A DNA stretch of 63,740 bases from Jaapia argillacea MUCL 33604 (lineage: Eukaryota > Basidiomycota > Agaricomycetes > Jaapiales > Jaapiaceae). Position 1 is the first letter of the stretch. Each line of letters begins with the position of its first letter. Shown here in pieces: positions 35,434 through 48,432 of this stretch. Below the pieces are notes generated by a model. The model was not told the DNA's origin and searched no databases. It was given only the letters and a program-made list of their open reading frames with translations. The DNA lies in NCBI GenBank assembly GCA_000697665.1, contig KL197746.1, positions 89,938-153,677 of the forward strand. Direction: 5' to 3'. A program made the translations under genes and the position numbers.

Positions 35434-37830
35434 TTAACAATTGTATCCATTCCGGAGCTTTACACTCCTCCAAAGTGAAAGCATTTGTGAATCTGTGTTG
35501 CCCACTAATGAAACAAAACCAGTCTGTATCAGTTCCAAACCAAGACCTTCATCGAAAAAGAAGAGAACCAACCGATTATACCAATATACCTCTGCCAGCT
35601 GGCCATTGAAGCTACAACCAGTCAAGATATGCAACTCTTCCTTCCGGCGGGATGCCCATTTCTCTGGAACAACGAGGTCACTTCCTATTGCAAATATGCC
35701 AACTTTTCCTGAAGCATAGATTGGAATGCCAGCAATGAATGTGTCTCTACCACAGCCATCCCCAGTTACTCTCACAGGATTGTGATGGTTTTTGCACCTG
35801 ATAAAGTTGGAGATGGGAGTCCAATGTAGAGAACTTTGATGACCTAGGAGTAACTCTGGTGCTGGTTGTGACCTTGGGTCCGGGTGTTGTATCCAATGCA
35901 CAACGTAAGTGATGTGATCGATGGAAACCTAGGTTCTTTTGTATCAATACAGTTGAAAAGGGGTGGGCTATGAGCTACCTTGAAACTTATGGATTGATCT
36001 TGGGGGCTGGTGCTGGATGCCCGATATATACCAGTACACCATTGATCAAGATCTTTGGTTTGGAAGAGGGACCACAAGTGGGGAGCAGAATTTGCAAGTA
36101 TCTCACGAAGAGGGGCAATATGATCTGCCCCTGAATCTGATGGGGTTGTGGACTTTGCAAGAAGATGGGTGAGTGTCTCATGACATTCAACATCATGGCT
36201 TGCAACTCTAGAAATATCTGCCAAAGTACATTCACCACTGATTGAGATGCTGAGCACACTGCAAGATAATGTGTTCAACAGAGGAAAAATGGACTCACCA
36301 GAGGATGAGGGCTAAGAGACGGCGACATAGTTTTGTTCGTGACAGAGATGAAATAGATCGGAGAGGTATGGAGCTGAAGTGCATGGGAAGAACACCAGGA
36401 AAATTCCAATGACAACAAAAAGCACTCCAGATTTCTTGTGATGGTGAGGCAATTTCTCGCAACTTGGGAAATGTTTCAGTGCCGATGGACAAATGGTCGA
36501 AATGGGCTGGCTGAGAAATTATCTGCCTTAGATGAGGAAGGTTGGACTTGCTTGTAGGACGGTTTGGTTTATATTCATGGCGTAGGCGGTTGATAAGTTG
36601 ACTAACAAATTCAGCTGGTTCCGGTATGTCTATTAGGGATGAGGACACCAGACATGTGAGGCAAAACTCACGATTTCTGCCCTGAGTTTTTCGTTGAAGG
36701 AGACAGACATAGAGGGACACCATGGCATCATTGGTGGAAGAATAAAAGGCATGCCACACCAACTCGTATATTAAGCTACGAAACACAGCAGAGCACAAGG
36801 GATCTGCAGATAGAGCATGATCCACCCATTTGGATAGGATTCTCGATGATAATCTGGGTTGGAGGATGTTGGTATTATCGGTACGAAATATCCTATGTGT
36901 TTTGTCAATCAGATGATGAGCAACCAGGATTTGTGTTTCTGGATTTCTGGGATGGACCCAACGTCAATGAATACCGAGGTAACATTGGGATGCACTGAAT
37001 AAGTACATACAAAGAGAGCTCTAGAAGGTTTGACAGGAGTGGGCGACTATGAGCGGACAGATCACATTTACCCCATCGACTCCTCAGTGTCACCGAATCA
37101 AACTCCTTGATTACAGCAAGAGCTGCCGAGTCTGAGAATATCACCAGGGCTCGCCTTGACGATGCAAGTAGTAATGATCCATCTTGGTCGCCTTTACGGA
37201 GCGACGACTGCAAGCGGACGGCGTCGAGAGCTTCCAGAACATCAAGCTGAACCAAGTGGGGGATGATACCCGGATTGCAAGACGCGAGAGCAGTAAGGTA
37301 GTAGGTGGCGAGAAGCTGGTTCCCTGATTTGTCGGATCTGGTCACCGTCAGTGTTGGAAGAGTGACAGTGGGAGAAGTACGCACCGAAGACACGATATCA
37401 ACCTTTGGCAGGAGTTAGTGAACACTCGATCCTCGCACATTTCGACCCATTGCCACCGATGAGATTTACTGAAAACATCGTCCAGCAGCTGGTCTAAAGG
37501 TGGAGGACGTCGAAGGAATTTGCTGGAACGAACTGGATCATTGAGCCATTCATGGCGTGAATGCCAAGCGCGATCGAAAGCTACAAGGCAACGATCCATG
37601 GCGGCGTTAGGTCCATTCCCAAATCGTTCAGAGATGCCGCTCAGAGCGTTCTCCAAACGACGCCCCATCGATGACATAACGATGCCCAAGGTACGTCCTG
37701 GACCAGGCTGGTCAGAGATAAAGCTACTGTCGGTGTCGGTGATGGAGTAGGTTTCATTGAGGTGGTTCATCACATCGACGACGTCGTCGTTGTCGAGTTC
37801 GAGGAAGATTCGGGGTTCTTGAGAGGGCAT
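35434..37830 (-). CDS. Family D copy 2: intact 731-aa protein of unknown function
   Basis: Five exons: 37830-37385, 37337-37011, 36946-36299, 36258-35979 and 35928-35434. The first three have the same lengths as in D1 (446, 327 and 648 nt), with introns of 47, 64 and 40 nt. The exon 4 donor used in D1 (GTAAGT) is ATAAGT here, but GTAGCT 12 bases downstream is in phase and adds ISFK. The last exon starts VSIDHITYVVHW and keeps GDGCGRDTFIAGIPIY and FAIGSDLVVPEKW. Loss of the stop used in D1 extends the C-terminus by about 22 residues. No stop or frameshift is found. As in D1, a Leu-rich helical middle is visible and no known domain is recognised. Confidence 0.8.
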
Positions 37831-37983
37831 GATGGTGGTTCAGAGTAGAGATGTAGAATGCCGGGCAAGCGCTGAAGGGCTGAGGGTGAACGCCGTGCAG
37901 AGCACTGAAGCTGTGCACCGATACCACGAGGTTGACAAGCTGTGACCGTTAAGCGCTCGAGCTTGAGTGCCTTGAGGCCTCTC

Positions 37984-37993
37984 GGACCGGTCC
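37984..37993. promoter_or_regulatory. Palindrome upstream of D2
   Basis: GGACCGGTCC, identical to the site upstream of D1 and D3, 154 bp upstream of the D2 start codon. The flanks CTCTC and ATGTT are also conserved. Confidence 0.4.
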
Positions 37994-38189
37994 ATGTTAA
38001 TGATGTGTATCCATAGCGGCGATTGGATGGCGAGTGGGCGAGTTTTGCGATTTACCCAATTCGATCCTTCGAATTGATTTCAGACTACGAAATCCCCTCA
38101 GAGTCGTCTTCTGATCTGCAAGTTGGTATCGTGAATGTACATGAGGCGTCCAGTAAAGTCCGAATCGCAAGGATGGAAATACGCCTTTC

Positions 38190-40215
38190 AACCTACGAGA
38201 CCACTCGAGGCTCGCACACGTATCCCTGTGAGGACATCCATGGGTCTCGTAAACATATCATTTCCCACCCCCCACCAGCTCGCGATCGCAAATATGCCTC
38301 GAGTCCACCAAAAGCGAGTGAAGTTGTCTCCGATCGCTTGACTTCGAAGTATTCTGTCAACGGAGCCTCAGACAGGCGATATCTGAAACAGAATTCCGCG
38401 CGGCCTCCTTCCCATCCGTAACCTCGACTTATGCACCTTCCCGTAATGTAGTCACTCATGACTGCTGGGCGAGACGATGTCCAGCGTCGTCGACAAAGAC
38501 GATCGGATGTAGCGTTCAACGCATCATCGATGTGTAGGAGAGACACCTTGCTAAACGTTCGAGGGTTCTCGTCAGGGGCGGGAGGATGATCCTGCCGCTC
38601 TGATTGTCGGTCCAGTTAGTGGGTGGAATCGGTCGTCGATGGGCGCGTTGCTGGCAGTTACCGTGATTGAGGGCACACTAAGGTCAACGCGGTCTTGGTA
38701 CGCCCAGAACTACGAGAGCTGAAGAGGTAATTACGAGGATGCGGCCGAAGTTAGTGATTGATGCAGGGGATAGATAGAATAGGACAGACATGCCATCAAG
38801 ACGGAGAGGTACGAACATAATCCAGATGAGATATCGACCCTAAGCCGCCACGTCACTCCAACTTCTCGATACGAATGAATGCCAAGAGGATCAGCACTCA
38901 AGAGTGGAGACGGGTGGAATTCTAGTCCCGATGGCGAGCATTGAGCTTGAAGCGAGCATATCCGCGAGTGAGAACGGAGGTGTCGTGAGGGTGAGCAGTA
39001 ATCCAGAAAAGACAGATGATCGTAAGATGATTATTGACTAGCAGAGTCGAGACGACATACCCTAAGGTGGGCTGAGATATTGAAGAAGATCCCCTCACTT
39101 CATTACTTGATTCAAGACGATCGAGAAATGGTTGTCGGCAGATACTCGCCGGCTGAGCAAGTCGTGCTCGTAACTCGGACCTTATGACTAGATCGGCGAG
39201 ACACATAAGCGGGGGCATTCAAGCTGACAGCGAAAGCCAATGGAGACTTACCTACAAACAGACCACGATATGGATCCGATTGACCTTGGAACCTTTCATT
39301 TCCAAACTCGACCAGAGGACCACTTCCTTCCTACAGGAACACTCCATCTCTTGCATTCTCCTGAGTTCCAAATGTTATATATTGGCCAGAGAGCGCCGGA
39401 GGATATCGATGAGAGGACGCGAAAAAACATGAACCGGACCGAAGTATTGGAGAGTTCGAACAAGGATAGACGGGGAGTGCGTTGGGACGCTCGACCGAAG
39501 GGATTGATTGTATGAGACTGGTAGGGCTGGTGTCCACGATGTCGATTGGATAGATAGTGCTTCTTGGGGAGACTCATCGGAAGTGTTGGTTGACGGGAAC
39601 GATGGAATAGAGTCGGGAGAGGAGAGCGGTAAGAGAAAGACGCATGGACAGAGACGGAGGGACATAAGGTACGGACCGCGGGATAGGTTTCCGCGATATG
39701 GATTCTCGAAGTGTATAGGATAATCGAACCAAATCATCCCAAGTCACCCGCGCCTGGTACCCAGGACCAATCGCCTCCAACCCTGAAGCACAATCAACCG
39801 TCGCACCATCGAATGCCTCCTAGTAGTACTCACATGCTCCAGATCTACTCTCAGCTATTTCGTAGCTGATTCGCACCACACACCCAATTTGGAGCTCCAC
39901 AACCGACCTAATGTCCAAACTTCATCTCAAATCCAATGGATTCGAAGATCTAATGTTCAACGACCAGAGAGGGTCAGAGGACGGGAAGGTGCAACTGAGA
40001 GTGGACTGGGCGGAGGGCATCGGAGAGCGTCGAATCAGATGACACGGGAGGTGCGATGGGGCATCCAACAAAGGCGTTGATCGCATGAGATCGGTGGGGA
40101 TGAGTGTCCAAGCCGTTGATTGGATGGATGTGTTCGCTGGGGAGACTCGAGGCACGACACGCTCGGAGCAGACAGTGTGATCGGATCAAACTCAAAGCCT
40201 AAAACCCTAACCATC
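38190..40215 (-). pseudogene. Family B copy 6
   Basis: B copy upstream of D2. The minus strand holds GRCISRGYGWEGGRAEFCFR (38440-38380), the exon VVRISYEIAESRSGA (39870-39820) with its GTGAGTAC donor, LEAIGPGYQARVTWDD (39785-39735), and a 5' block MVRVLGFEFDPI (40217-40182). Stops in the region 38560-39060 prevent a full frame. Product unknown. Confidence 0.5.
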
Positions 40216-40489
40216 GCATGGCATTTACGCTCCGCTTGTCTGCCCCGAAGTTCCAACCGCCCAACACTATAAGCCCAAGCACCGGCTTCAGCGTCACCAA
40301 GACCTGTCCGTCAAGCCGGCTACGGTGTCCGAAGTTGTGAGTGAATATAATCGACAACTCCCAGCCTTATTGGACGCTCAGAACGCTCACATTCGATTAC
40401 CTGGTCGCCTCAGGTCGACGATGGCCCAACCTAACTCCAATCGCGTCGAGATCTGCTTCTGGTCGCTAGGTGATTAGACACCAAAAATT

Positions 40490-43130
40490 CCGATCTATGG
40501 ATGACTCCTTGTCAACATCGAGCCTCGCACCAACACAAGATGGAACACTATTACTGTAGGTGAGTGATTTGATAGGTTTCGGTATCGCCACGGTGCTGAC
40601 GGAGACGCGCAGAGTTTCGGCAGTGGCGGAGGCACCTATCCTCGTCGAATATGGGGTGGTGCGCCGTGAGACTGTCTATCTCCGAACCGCCAGACATTTC
40701 TGTATCTTCGATTGCGGTTAGAACAGCACTTTCCATTACTTTGCCCACTTCGAAGACTAGCAGATACGATCGAAGGTCCCTCTTTCAGAATATATGCTCT
40801 CGGTTTCGGGCTCATATTCAGAATCCCTCAATTCTCAACCACTTCAAGTATTCATCTCGAAGGATCCAACCATCATTTCTCTCGTTCTCTCGGGAGATCC
40901 GGTTGATAGGACCACAAGTAGAGATACCCTCGCAATCGGTAAGTGGCCGCCTTCCGAAATCCACGATTATTGACGGTGTTATCTGAACATAGGCAAAGTC
41001 GCAAGTTTGCTGCTATGACGAAGACACCATAGATGAAGGTTCAACCCTCCTCCCCACTTCCTGGATGGGCTGCGACAATGGACGAGATGATTGTGACGGG
41101 GAGAGCATACAACGGCCAATCAAATTTTGAGTCTCTCTCTTCTTCATACCAGCCACTCCATCCTATTTCGTCTCTAGCGACAACACGTTTTCCAACGCAG
41201 GTGAAACGGTCGCTTCTTCCGGCTCCGATACCAGCGAGGGTAAGCAAAGCGTGCATATCTTCTCAATATCGCTTCCAATAGCCCCTGATTTCTCCCGACA
41301 GCCATCTTTTACACACTTGGATGCCGTTTCGATCGATGATTTCTGCCCTACTAGTACCGATTTCGTCGATATCCTGCGCGCATATACTTCCCTGTGATAC
41401 AAATCCCAAACTCACTGTCGCTTCTGACAAAAGACGAGTACCGGTGTCAATCGAGTCGATGTGAGGTCGTGTATGCGCCGGGGTATTTGGAGTTTGGGAC
41501 GCCAAAGATGTAGGTGAGTTGCGTTAATTTGGGCGCGACCGACGATCTTGAATTATCCCATTCGTCTCCATTAGACGGCGAAACCTTCGTCCGCGATGCG
41601 TACACACACTTTGACTCCAGTCATTGAGTTACTCCGCGAACCAGTGACTCGTCCATACCGCTTGTAAGCTTATGTTCTCTTGAGATCTGTGATCGTCTTT
41701 GCTCAAATTCTTCAGGGGGTGAATCAAGTTCAGTGGCTTTGATGTGATCACTAGTAGGGTTCATCTCGATTCGCACAAGAACCTCGTTGAACTCGACGTG
41801 GAGGAATTCATGCGGAACCGGGGATATTTTATAGGATATGAATATTCACTAGCATCCAGGTGAGTATCCTCCTCGCCTCTTCCTCTCGATCTCCGCGATT
41901 GAATGCGCCATCGGATCGAGTCTAAATATTTCACATTTATAGGCCAAGCTCTTCGGCACCCGTAGAGCGTGCAACTGAAAAATGGGGGTTCTCTGGTACG
42001 CGTGGGTGGAACCGTTACCAACGAATCCCAACGGACAGCATCCACCGTCGACTCGATTTGTATCGCTCAAATGACCCTTCGCTGCCATCAGTGTAGGGTC
42101 CACCACCCGAGGCATTCCCGAATCTCACTCCTCTATGTAGGGAGCAGAAGGCCAATGACGATCACGTTGTCGATAACGCGCCGGTTCTCCCCTCACAACA
42201 TACCCTCCACGCTGCCGACAAAACTGCAGTCGTCGCGACAGCTATTTCCATCAAAGACGGTTAGGGAGGACTTGAAGCCCCGAATGAGCGTCCACGAGGG
42301 CGTTAACATTTATTCGGAGAGCAAGCGAAACTTGTCAGGCGAGAGGTTAGGAGGATTGAGAGCACTTAGGTAGAAGTGAAGAGTGCTTTGGAAGGCCGTG
42401 GGGTGAACGAGGGTTCGAAACGATTCAAGTCGATCGTTGAGGGTGCGTGGTGGAAGAAGTGGTTGCGCTTGAGGTTCCAACGTGGAGAGAGGATGTACGG
42501 GTGGTGAAGGATCGAAAGTATTTCGAGAGACTTGGAACTCGGGTCCGAAGCTCACGTTATACCATTCTCACCGAGACTTCTCCTGCAGCGCCTTCGACAC
42601 CGCCAGTGCATCTGACCGACAAACCATTGTTGTGAGATGCGGCCAAAGGATGATGTATCACCTGAGGCCGAAGATGTGTTTAGGGAGACGAACGATGTAC
42701 AGGTCTGGGAATATGTCCAGGAGAGTGTGGAGAAGTTGAGGAGGTTGAACAATATTTCACGTGAGAGGGGTGAGGAAGTGAAGGTTCGTTTTCTCCCATC
42801 CGCCTTCAGACAGCTGGAGCTTATTTTTCTTTGCAGATTCCATCCGATGATGTCTCCCATCTTCTACTCAATGGCCGCAACTCGACTATCGAACCTAGGT
42901 CGTTGGTCATTGAACTAGAGAGGAGCTAGATGGACCTTGCAGGTCGAGGTTCAAGAGCCACGAAGTCGGACGCAAGGGAAAGCGGAAGATGGATATCGTA
43001 TGGCAAGTTTGAGGGTGCATGATGTTTATGTCGAAGTGAGGGATGTGCATAGCGTTAATCCGCGTTTTCTTTACTGTTGCATCCGTATTTCTTCGGACAT
43101 AGTCTTTACCAGTCAAGTACTTATTCTTCC
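40490..43130 (+). pseudogene. Family A copy 5
   Basis: The A copy with the most blocks preserved in order. Intron borders fit at several points: GTAAGTGG to CATAG (40940-40993), GTAAGC to CGACAG (about 41240-41302), GTGAGT near 41860. The acidic exon reads YDEDTIDEGSTLLPTSW (41015-41065), then SDNTFSNAGETVASSGSD (41175-41225). Distally, a coiled-coil exon VQESVEKLRRLNNISRERGE (42715-42774) is followed by a TTTGCAG acceptor and DDVSHLLLNGRNSTIEPRSL (42847-42900). In-frame stops (for example TAG near 42921) and a missing GTGAGT donor (TTGAGT at 41127) suggest it is no longer functional. Product unknown. Confidence 0.6.
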
Positions 43131-43143
43131 TTCTCCCCTGCCA

Positions 43144-45270
43144 TTACCTTTGAAGGGAGGGAGGCATCTTGTTGAGGTAGTTACTGTGGATGCTCACGAG
43201 AGATGCCCTGTGAACATTCGCACTCACGCCTGGGATGAGAACATGTGGATGGAATTCAAATGAGACCACAGCGCATGTGATGTAGGAGACGGACTGGAAC
43301 AGGACAAGCCTTCCGTTGATAAAAAGGTTACAAGGGGAGCTACCAACGTCATCTAGTTTGCGATCTCGATAACAAGCTGCCATACTTTCTGCCCGACAGG
43401 GATCGAAACTGACATGATCAATGTTCGAGGTTGAGGGGGCTAAAATCCCAGTTCTCGTGACCGGGCTTGGTATGAGCATTGAATACATTGGAGAGAGTCT
43501 TCGCGGTCGAGAGTACATGGAGGAGTCCTGAGGGTTGGCAGTAAGTCGGAGAACTGGAAGATTGTAAGATGATAATGGACGAGCGGAGGCGAGATGACTC
43601 ACCCAAAGGTTGTCATAAAAGTCCGGTGCAACGATGTAGGACCGGGTAACGTCACTGACCGACAAGGTTGCGCTGGTAAGCAGGACGCTACGACCGAATC
43701 AACGAAAAAAATCAGCGGGAGTCCTGAGACGCGTCGTGAGTCAAGGGAGACATACCTGATGTTGAACGACAATAGGCATCGGGATGACCTGAAGTAACAG
43801 ACTAAACCTCAGCGCTGTTCTCTTGGTCTATCAACTCCTGTAGGACACTCGATCTTCTGTATTCTTCGTGTCTCTGAGGGTTATAGGCTAGAGGACGGGA
43901 GTGAGCGAACAGAGTATGAATGAGACGGAGGGCGGTGCGATTGGGGCATTCCGCTGGAGAGGTTGCTTGTATGGGTTTTTGGGAATTAGGAGTGACTAAC
44001 GTTGTGGTATGGGCGAATGGGTTGGGTGGGAGGGGCCAAGATCTGGGCGCAACATATCCGAAGAGCGAAGTGTCTCCGAGATCGCCGGCGAAGGTGGAGC
44101 ATCCGGAAGGGTCCGGTGATGGACAGGGTAATGTTGGGTGTTCAAAATGTATACGAGCATCGTAATAACAAAATTCTTCGTGGCGTGCTAGGTGGTCAAC
44201 TGAGCCAATCGTTAGTCATAGTGTTGTTCGTATAGGTATTCGAGCGTTACCTGTACCAGTACCATGACAACCACCTTCTTTAATAGCAAGGTGATGGATA
44301 GGTAGGTGGAGAGGGGTGGTTGGCTGGATAGCGAAGATAAGTAACGGCGAAACACGAAGCAAGGAATCGAGTGATGATACGGATGAATAAGGACATAAGT
44401 CACAACAACAACTGAGATGATATGAAGAGCACAAAGACATCGCAAACACTTGCGACCATAATCACGGCCACGGCGCCTAATGGCGCGGAATGAATAACAC
44501 AATGATGAAAAGAGAGCAAAAAGCCCGCGATGTGTCGGCAATGATTTACCCAATACACGCCTCGAATCCGATAAACAAAAGAAAAACGGACATAATGCTG
44601 TCCAAAAAACATCCTCACACCCAAAGACAACTTTCCTCGAAGAACCCAAACTCACATTAAAACGGTATCAACCTTACTCCCTATAATCCAACAAACAACT
44701 CCTCGCCACCGCTCCGCCCGGAAGATTGAGCACAACATATCCAAGTCATGGGTTTGAGGGCCATTGTTATAGTCGTTTACTATGACGGGCTGGAAGGGCA
44801 AAGGCATTAACCTTGTCATGGTGAGACGAAACAGGGCGAGGAAAGCAGGGAGTAAGGAACACAGGTCGGACATACGATGGGGGAATAAAGCCCCGAGGCT
44901 GGTGAGCGAACAGAGGTGGGAAATAGGACGGATGTGGATTAAGATATACGTATGAGCAAAGACTGGACATGCTTTCCGAAGCAGATCGCAACAGCCCGCA
45001 TATACGAACTCTAGCCCAATCCGAATCGCAGCCACGACCGAAAGCACGTATCTAACCCATATAGAGCAAACAATATCACAAGCCAGAATCCAAAAATGCA
45101 GATGGACAATCAAATCCGAAACTAAGCACGGTCGAACGAAACAAACCGCAGTGGGTCGAAATCACGAAAATCCGTCGAAGCCAACCCCAAGTTCACACCT
45201 CCAACGAGAGGAGACAGATATCTGATTATATCCACCAAACCAAAGGGTACATATATTAAAGCACCGAATG
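43144..45270 (-). pseudogene. Family B copy 7 with H block
   Basis: A minus-strand frame of 173 codons is open at 43144-43665. It contains the exon SDVTRSYIVAPDFYDNLW, ending at GTGAGT (43608), and a block FDPCRAESMAACYRDRKLDD (43415-43356). The same exons recur at 58197-57940 and 56397-56100. The H block follows at 44200-44680. 45000-45270 is A-rich sequence shared with 59560-59860. On the minus strand it lies 3' of C4, so it may include former C-gene exons, but none can be joined in phase. Confidence 0.45.
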
Positions 45271-45279
45271 AAACCAAAC

Positions 45280-45640
45280 TCACCTCATGTCGAACTTGAC
45301 CTCGCCCCTCCAAATCCCCTCATCATACCCATCTCAACAACCATATTCAACGAAAACTTCCATTTTGAACTGGGCTTCGAGCAGTGCGAAAGACATTGAG
45401 CCTTGAGGAGATGGATACGATATTACTGATTTGGTTTGGCGAGAGGATGGTGGAGCTTGGGTGGATGGATGAGACGAAGACGAGTGCGGGCGGTGTGAGG
45501 AGGGAAAGGAAGACAATCAGGTCTTGAGTAGGCTGGGATGGGATAACGATGGGGTGTTGACTCGAATCCTGCTTGTCGATGGGGTTCTGGAGGCAGCGTT
45601 TTCGGTATGCCAGTATCCCCAACTTATGAACAGGACGTTG
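45280..45640 (-). pseudogene. Family C copy 4 (NT-C2 protein remnant)
   Basis: The distal part of C exon 1, with the linker SSSSHPSTQAPPSSRQTK (identical to C3 at most positions) and a decayed domain end near 45300-45360. It lacks the 5' half of the exon; beyond 45600 the sequence joins a short spacer and then F3. Confidence 0.55.
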
Positions 45641-45649
45641 TGGAGAACG

Positions 45650-47130
45650 AGAAAGCAGTCAGATTACTGGTGGGTGGATTGGGTGGCAGTCGAGGAAGGC
45701 TACGTGTCGACGATGGTCTGAGCATCCAGGAGGTGAAGGTGGGCATCCCCAAACAGTTTACACAGCGATTGGTTGGTTGGGGTGGTGTCAAGTTCCACGT
45801 GTCTGGCCATTGCCGTCGGCTCGGAGTTTGTGGCAAACTCGTTATCCCGGTCGACGTCGTTGTGGGTTTGCGAAGCGCATCCAACAATGCAAACAAGTGG
45901 TAGTGGTTTGGTTGAACGAAGTGATTCGTATTCGAATACAGGAGGGACGCAGGAAGGCTGCTACTTTCACAGTCGGCTTGCGAATCAAATCAAAACTTGA
46001 ACCACATGGCACCCATCCGACATCCACCAACCATCCTGTCATCTGCTCCTACACCGTACCACCTTGTATCAGTGTCACAACTCACTAGGCCTCACTCGCA
46101 AGCATCGTAAAGACTCTCACCCAATGCGCTGCCCGTCTTTCGTAAACTTCGTTCCTCATCTTGCAGTGGCATCAACTAACCACATCCTCCCTTATCCAAA
46201 TAACCCCGCTTCAGCTCGCTCATGACCACGGAGTGCGTTTCAAACACAACATGAATACCGGTCACCATGATATCACTTCCTTTGGTTCCAAAAACCCGCT
46301 CTGATGCTTGTATCCTCCCAATCCTTCCGAATCATCGTTTTCGAACTACTCCATCCACAAACGATGCAATCGCTCTCCCTCTTCTGTCCTCGAAATTCAG
46401 AACGACTTACCCACTCAGTTATGGATCCCCCAACCAAATCCTCGACCAAAACTGCTCTCCAATGCACACGGCAACCCCAAGTCCCAAAAGACGAAAGCCA
46501 AGCTGGTTCGATATCCTGACATGGAGGAATACGGTGAACGAGGCGTTTCAATCGTTTCAACCTAGCGATTTCTCAATCTATGGCCTTCGAATCCATGCCC
46601 TCGAATGACGCCACCCCGAAATTTACACCATTCGTCGATGACCGCGTCCAGGTCCATTCGCATGGATACCACTTTCCGTTACCAAGCTCCCCCCGTTTTG
46701 CTGATCTCGAAATCCAACTGGCGCTTCTATCATATTCACTTCAGTCTCGACCTACTCTAAGTGCCTCGCATCCCTTCCCTCCCACAAGACGATGTATCAG
46801 ATCTCGATGCTAATCCCATTGTCTTTGTGGATTTCGGAGGCTTGTCGATCGGTTGGCGGGCTCGCAACAGATCCCCGACATATTGTGATCGTCGCCCCTG
46901 TACTTCTCGATACCCTTTTGATGTTCTTATCTCCCGGAATGACTGTCGGATCCACAGGAGTCGACCTTGAATCAAATAGAGAATTGTTGGACATCTCTCG
47001 TCCAGGCTGATGAAGTCAGGTTACGATGCTTTGCGCACTCTTGAGCTGAAGTCCCGTGGCTCAGACTAGAGGTAGTGAGGGAGGTTGATATGTTGTTCGG
47101 CTCTTATCCATGGCCGAGGGTCGAGCTTCA
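45650..47130 (+). pseudogene. Family F copy 3
   Basis: Plus-strand F copy. An open block at 46267-46608 contains RRKPSWFDILTWRNTVNEAF. The next (46580-46813) contains SNDATPKFTPFVDD and SHGYHFPLPSSPRFADLE. A shifted frame continues DDVSDLDANPIVFVDFGG (about 46780-46835), then RHIVIVAPVLLDTLLMFLSP (46877-46936). F4 preserves the same blocks in the same relative frames, which suggests introns or shared ancestral frameshifts. Product unknown. Confidence 0.5.
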
Positions 47131-47842
47131 AAGTCCTGAACTCAAGAAATTATGGCTCTACATTTTAATCAATCTCCCGAATTGAACCAGTAACCCCTAC
47201 ACCGACATCTGAGTGATATCTACCTTTTATTCGGAATTTGATGCCACTGCTATCTGCAGGTCTCCTCCCACCACTTTCTGCAACTGTATTGGGAACATGG
47301 CCAGCCTGCCAATTTTATCCATTCCAGAGCTTCACACTCCTCCAACATGAAAGCATTCGTGAATCTATGTTGCCCACTAATGAAACCAACCAGTCTGTAT
47401 CAGTTCCAAAGCAAGACCTTTGTCAAAAACAAAGAGAGCCTACCGATTATACCAATATACCTCTGCCAGCTGACCATTGAAGCTACAACCAGTCAAGATA
47501 TGTAACTCTTCCTTCCGGAGGGATGCCCATTCCTCTGGAACAACAAGGTCGCTTCCTATTGCAAATATACCAACTTGCCCATGAGAATGGATTGGAATGC
47601 CAGCAATGAATGTGTCTCTACCATGGCCATCCCCAGTCACTCTCACGGGATTTCGATGGTTTTCCTGTGTGGTAAAGTCGGAGATGGGAGTCCAATGTAG
47701 AGAACTCTTATGACCTAGGAGTAACTCTGGTGCTGGTTCCGACCTGGAGCCTGGTTCTCCTATCCAATGCCCATTGTGCCCAATGTGAAAACCAACCATA
47801 ACCTAGGTTCATTTGCATCAATACAATTCAAATGGTGTAGGC

Positions 47843-48189
47843 TATGAGCTACTGTTAAACTTACAGATCGAAGCTGGGAACAGGTGTCAGGTCCCCGGTA
47901 TATACCAGTACACCATTGGCCGAGATTTTTGGTTTCGAAGAGGGAGAGCAAGGGGGGAGCTGGCCTTGAGGACAGTATCTCACGAAGAGAGGCAATACGA
48001 TCAGCCTCTACATCTGAGATGGTTGCAAACTTTTTGAGAAGCTGGGTGAGTGTCTCATGACATTCGACATCATGGCTTGCAACTCGAGAAATATCTACTG
48101 AAGGACATTCACCGCTGATTAAGATGCTGAGCATGCTGCAAGATAATGTGTTCAACAGAAGGAAATCGACTCACCGGAGGACGAGGGCT
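47843..48189. repeat. Sequence left of the gap, duplicated to its right
   Basis: These 347 bases recur at 48433-48778 with only single-base length differences in homopolymers (CCCC/CCC, TTTTT/TTTT and one C). Comparison with D1 shows each side carries its own deletion, as expected for contig-end sequencing errors. Confidence 0.85.
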
Positions 48190-48432
48190 NNNNNNNNNNN
48201 NNNNNNNNNNNNNNNNNNNNNNNNNNNNNNNNNNNNNNNNNNNNNNNNNNNNNNNNNNNNNNNNNNNNNNNNNNNNNNNNNNNNNNNNNNNNNNNNNNNN
48301 NNNNNNNNNNNNNNNNNNNNNNNNNNNNNNNNNNNNNNNNNNNNNNNNNNNNNNNNNNNNNNNNNNNNNNNNNNNNNNNNNNNNNNNNNNNNNNNNNNNN
48401 NNNNNNNNNNNNNNNNNNNNNNNNNNNNNNNN
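48190..48432. other. Assembly gap, 243 N
   Basis: A run of N inside D3. The flanks are the same sequence, so the true gap is probably zero or negative in size. Confidence 0.99.
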
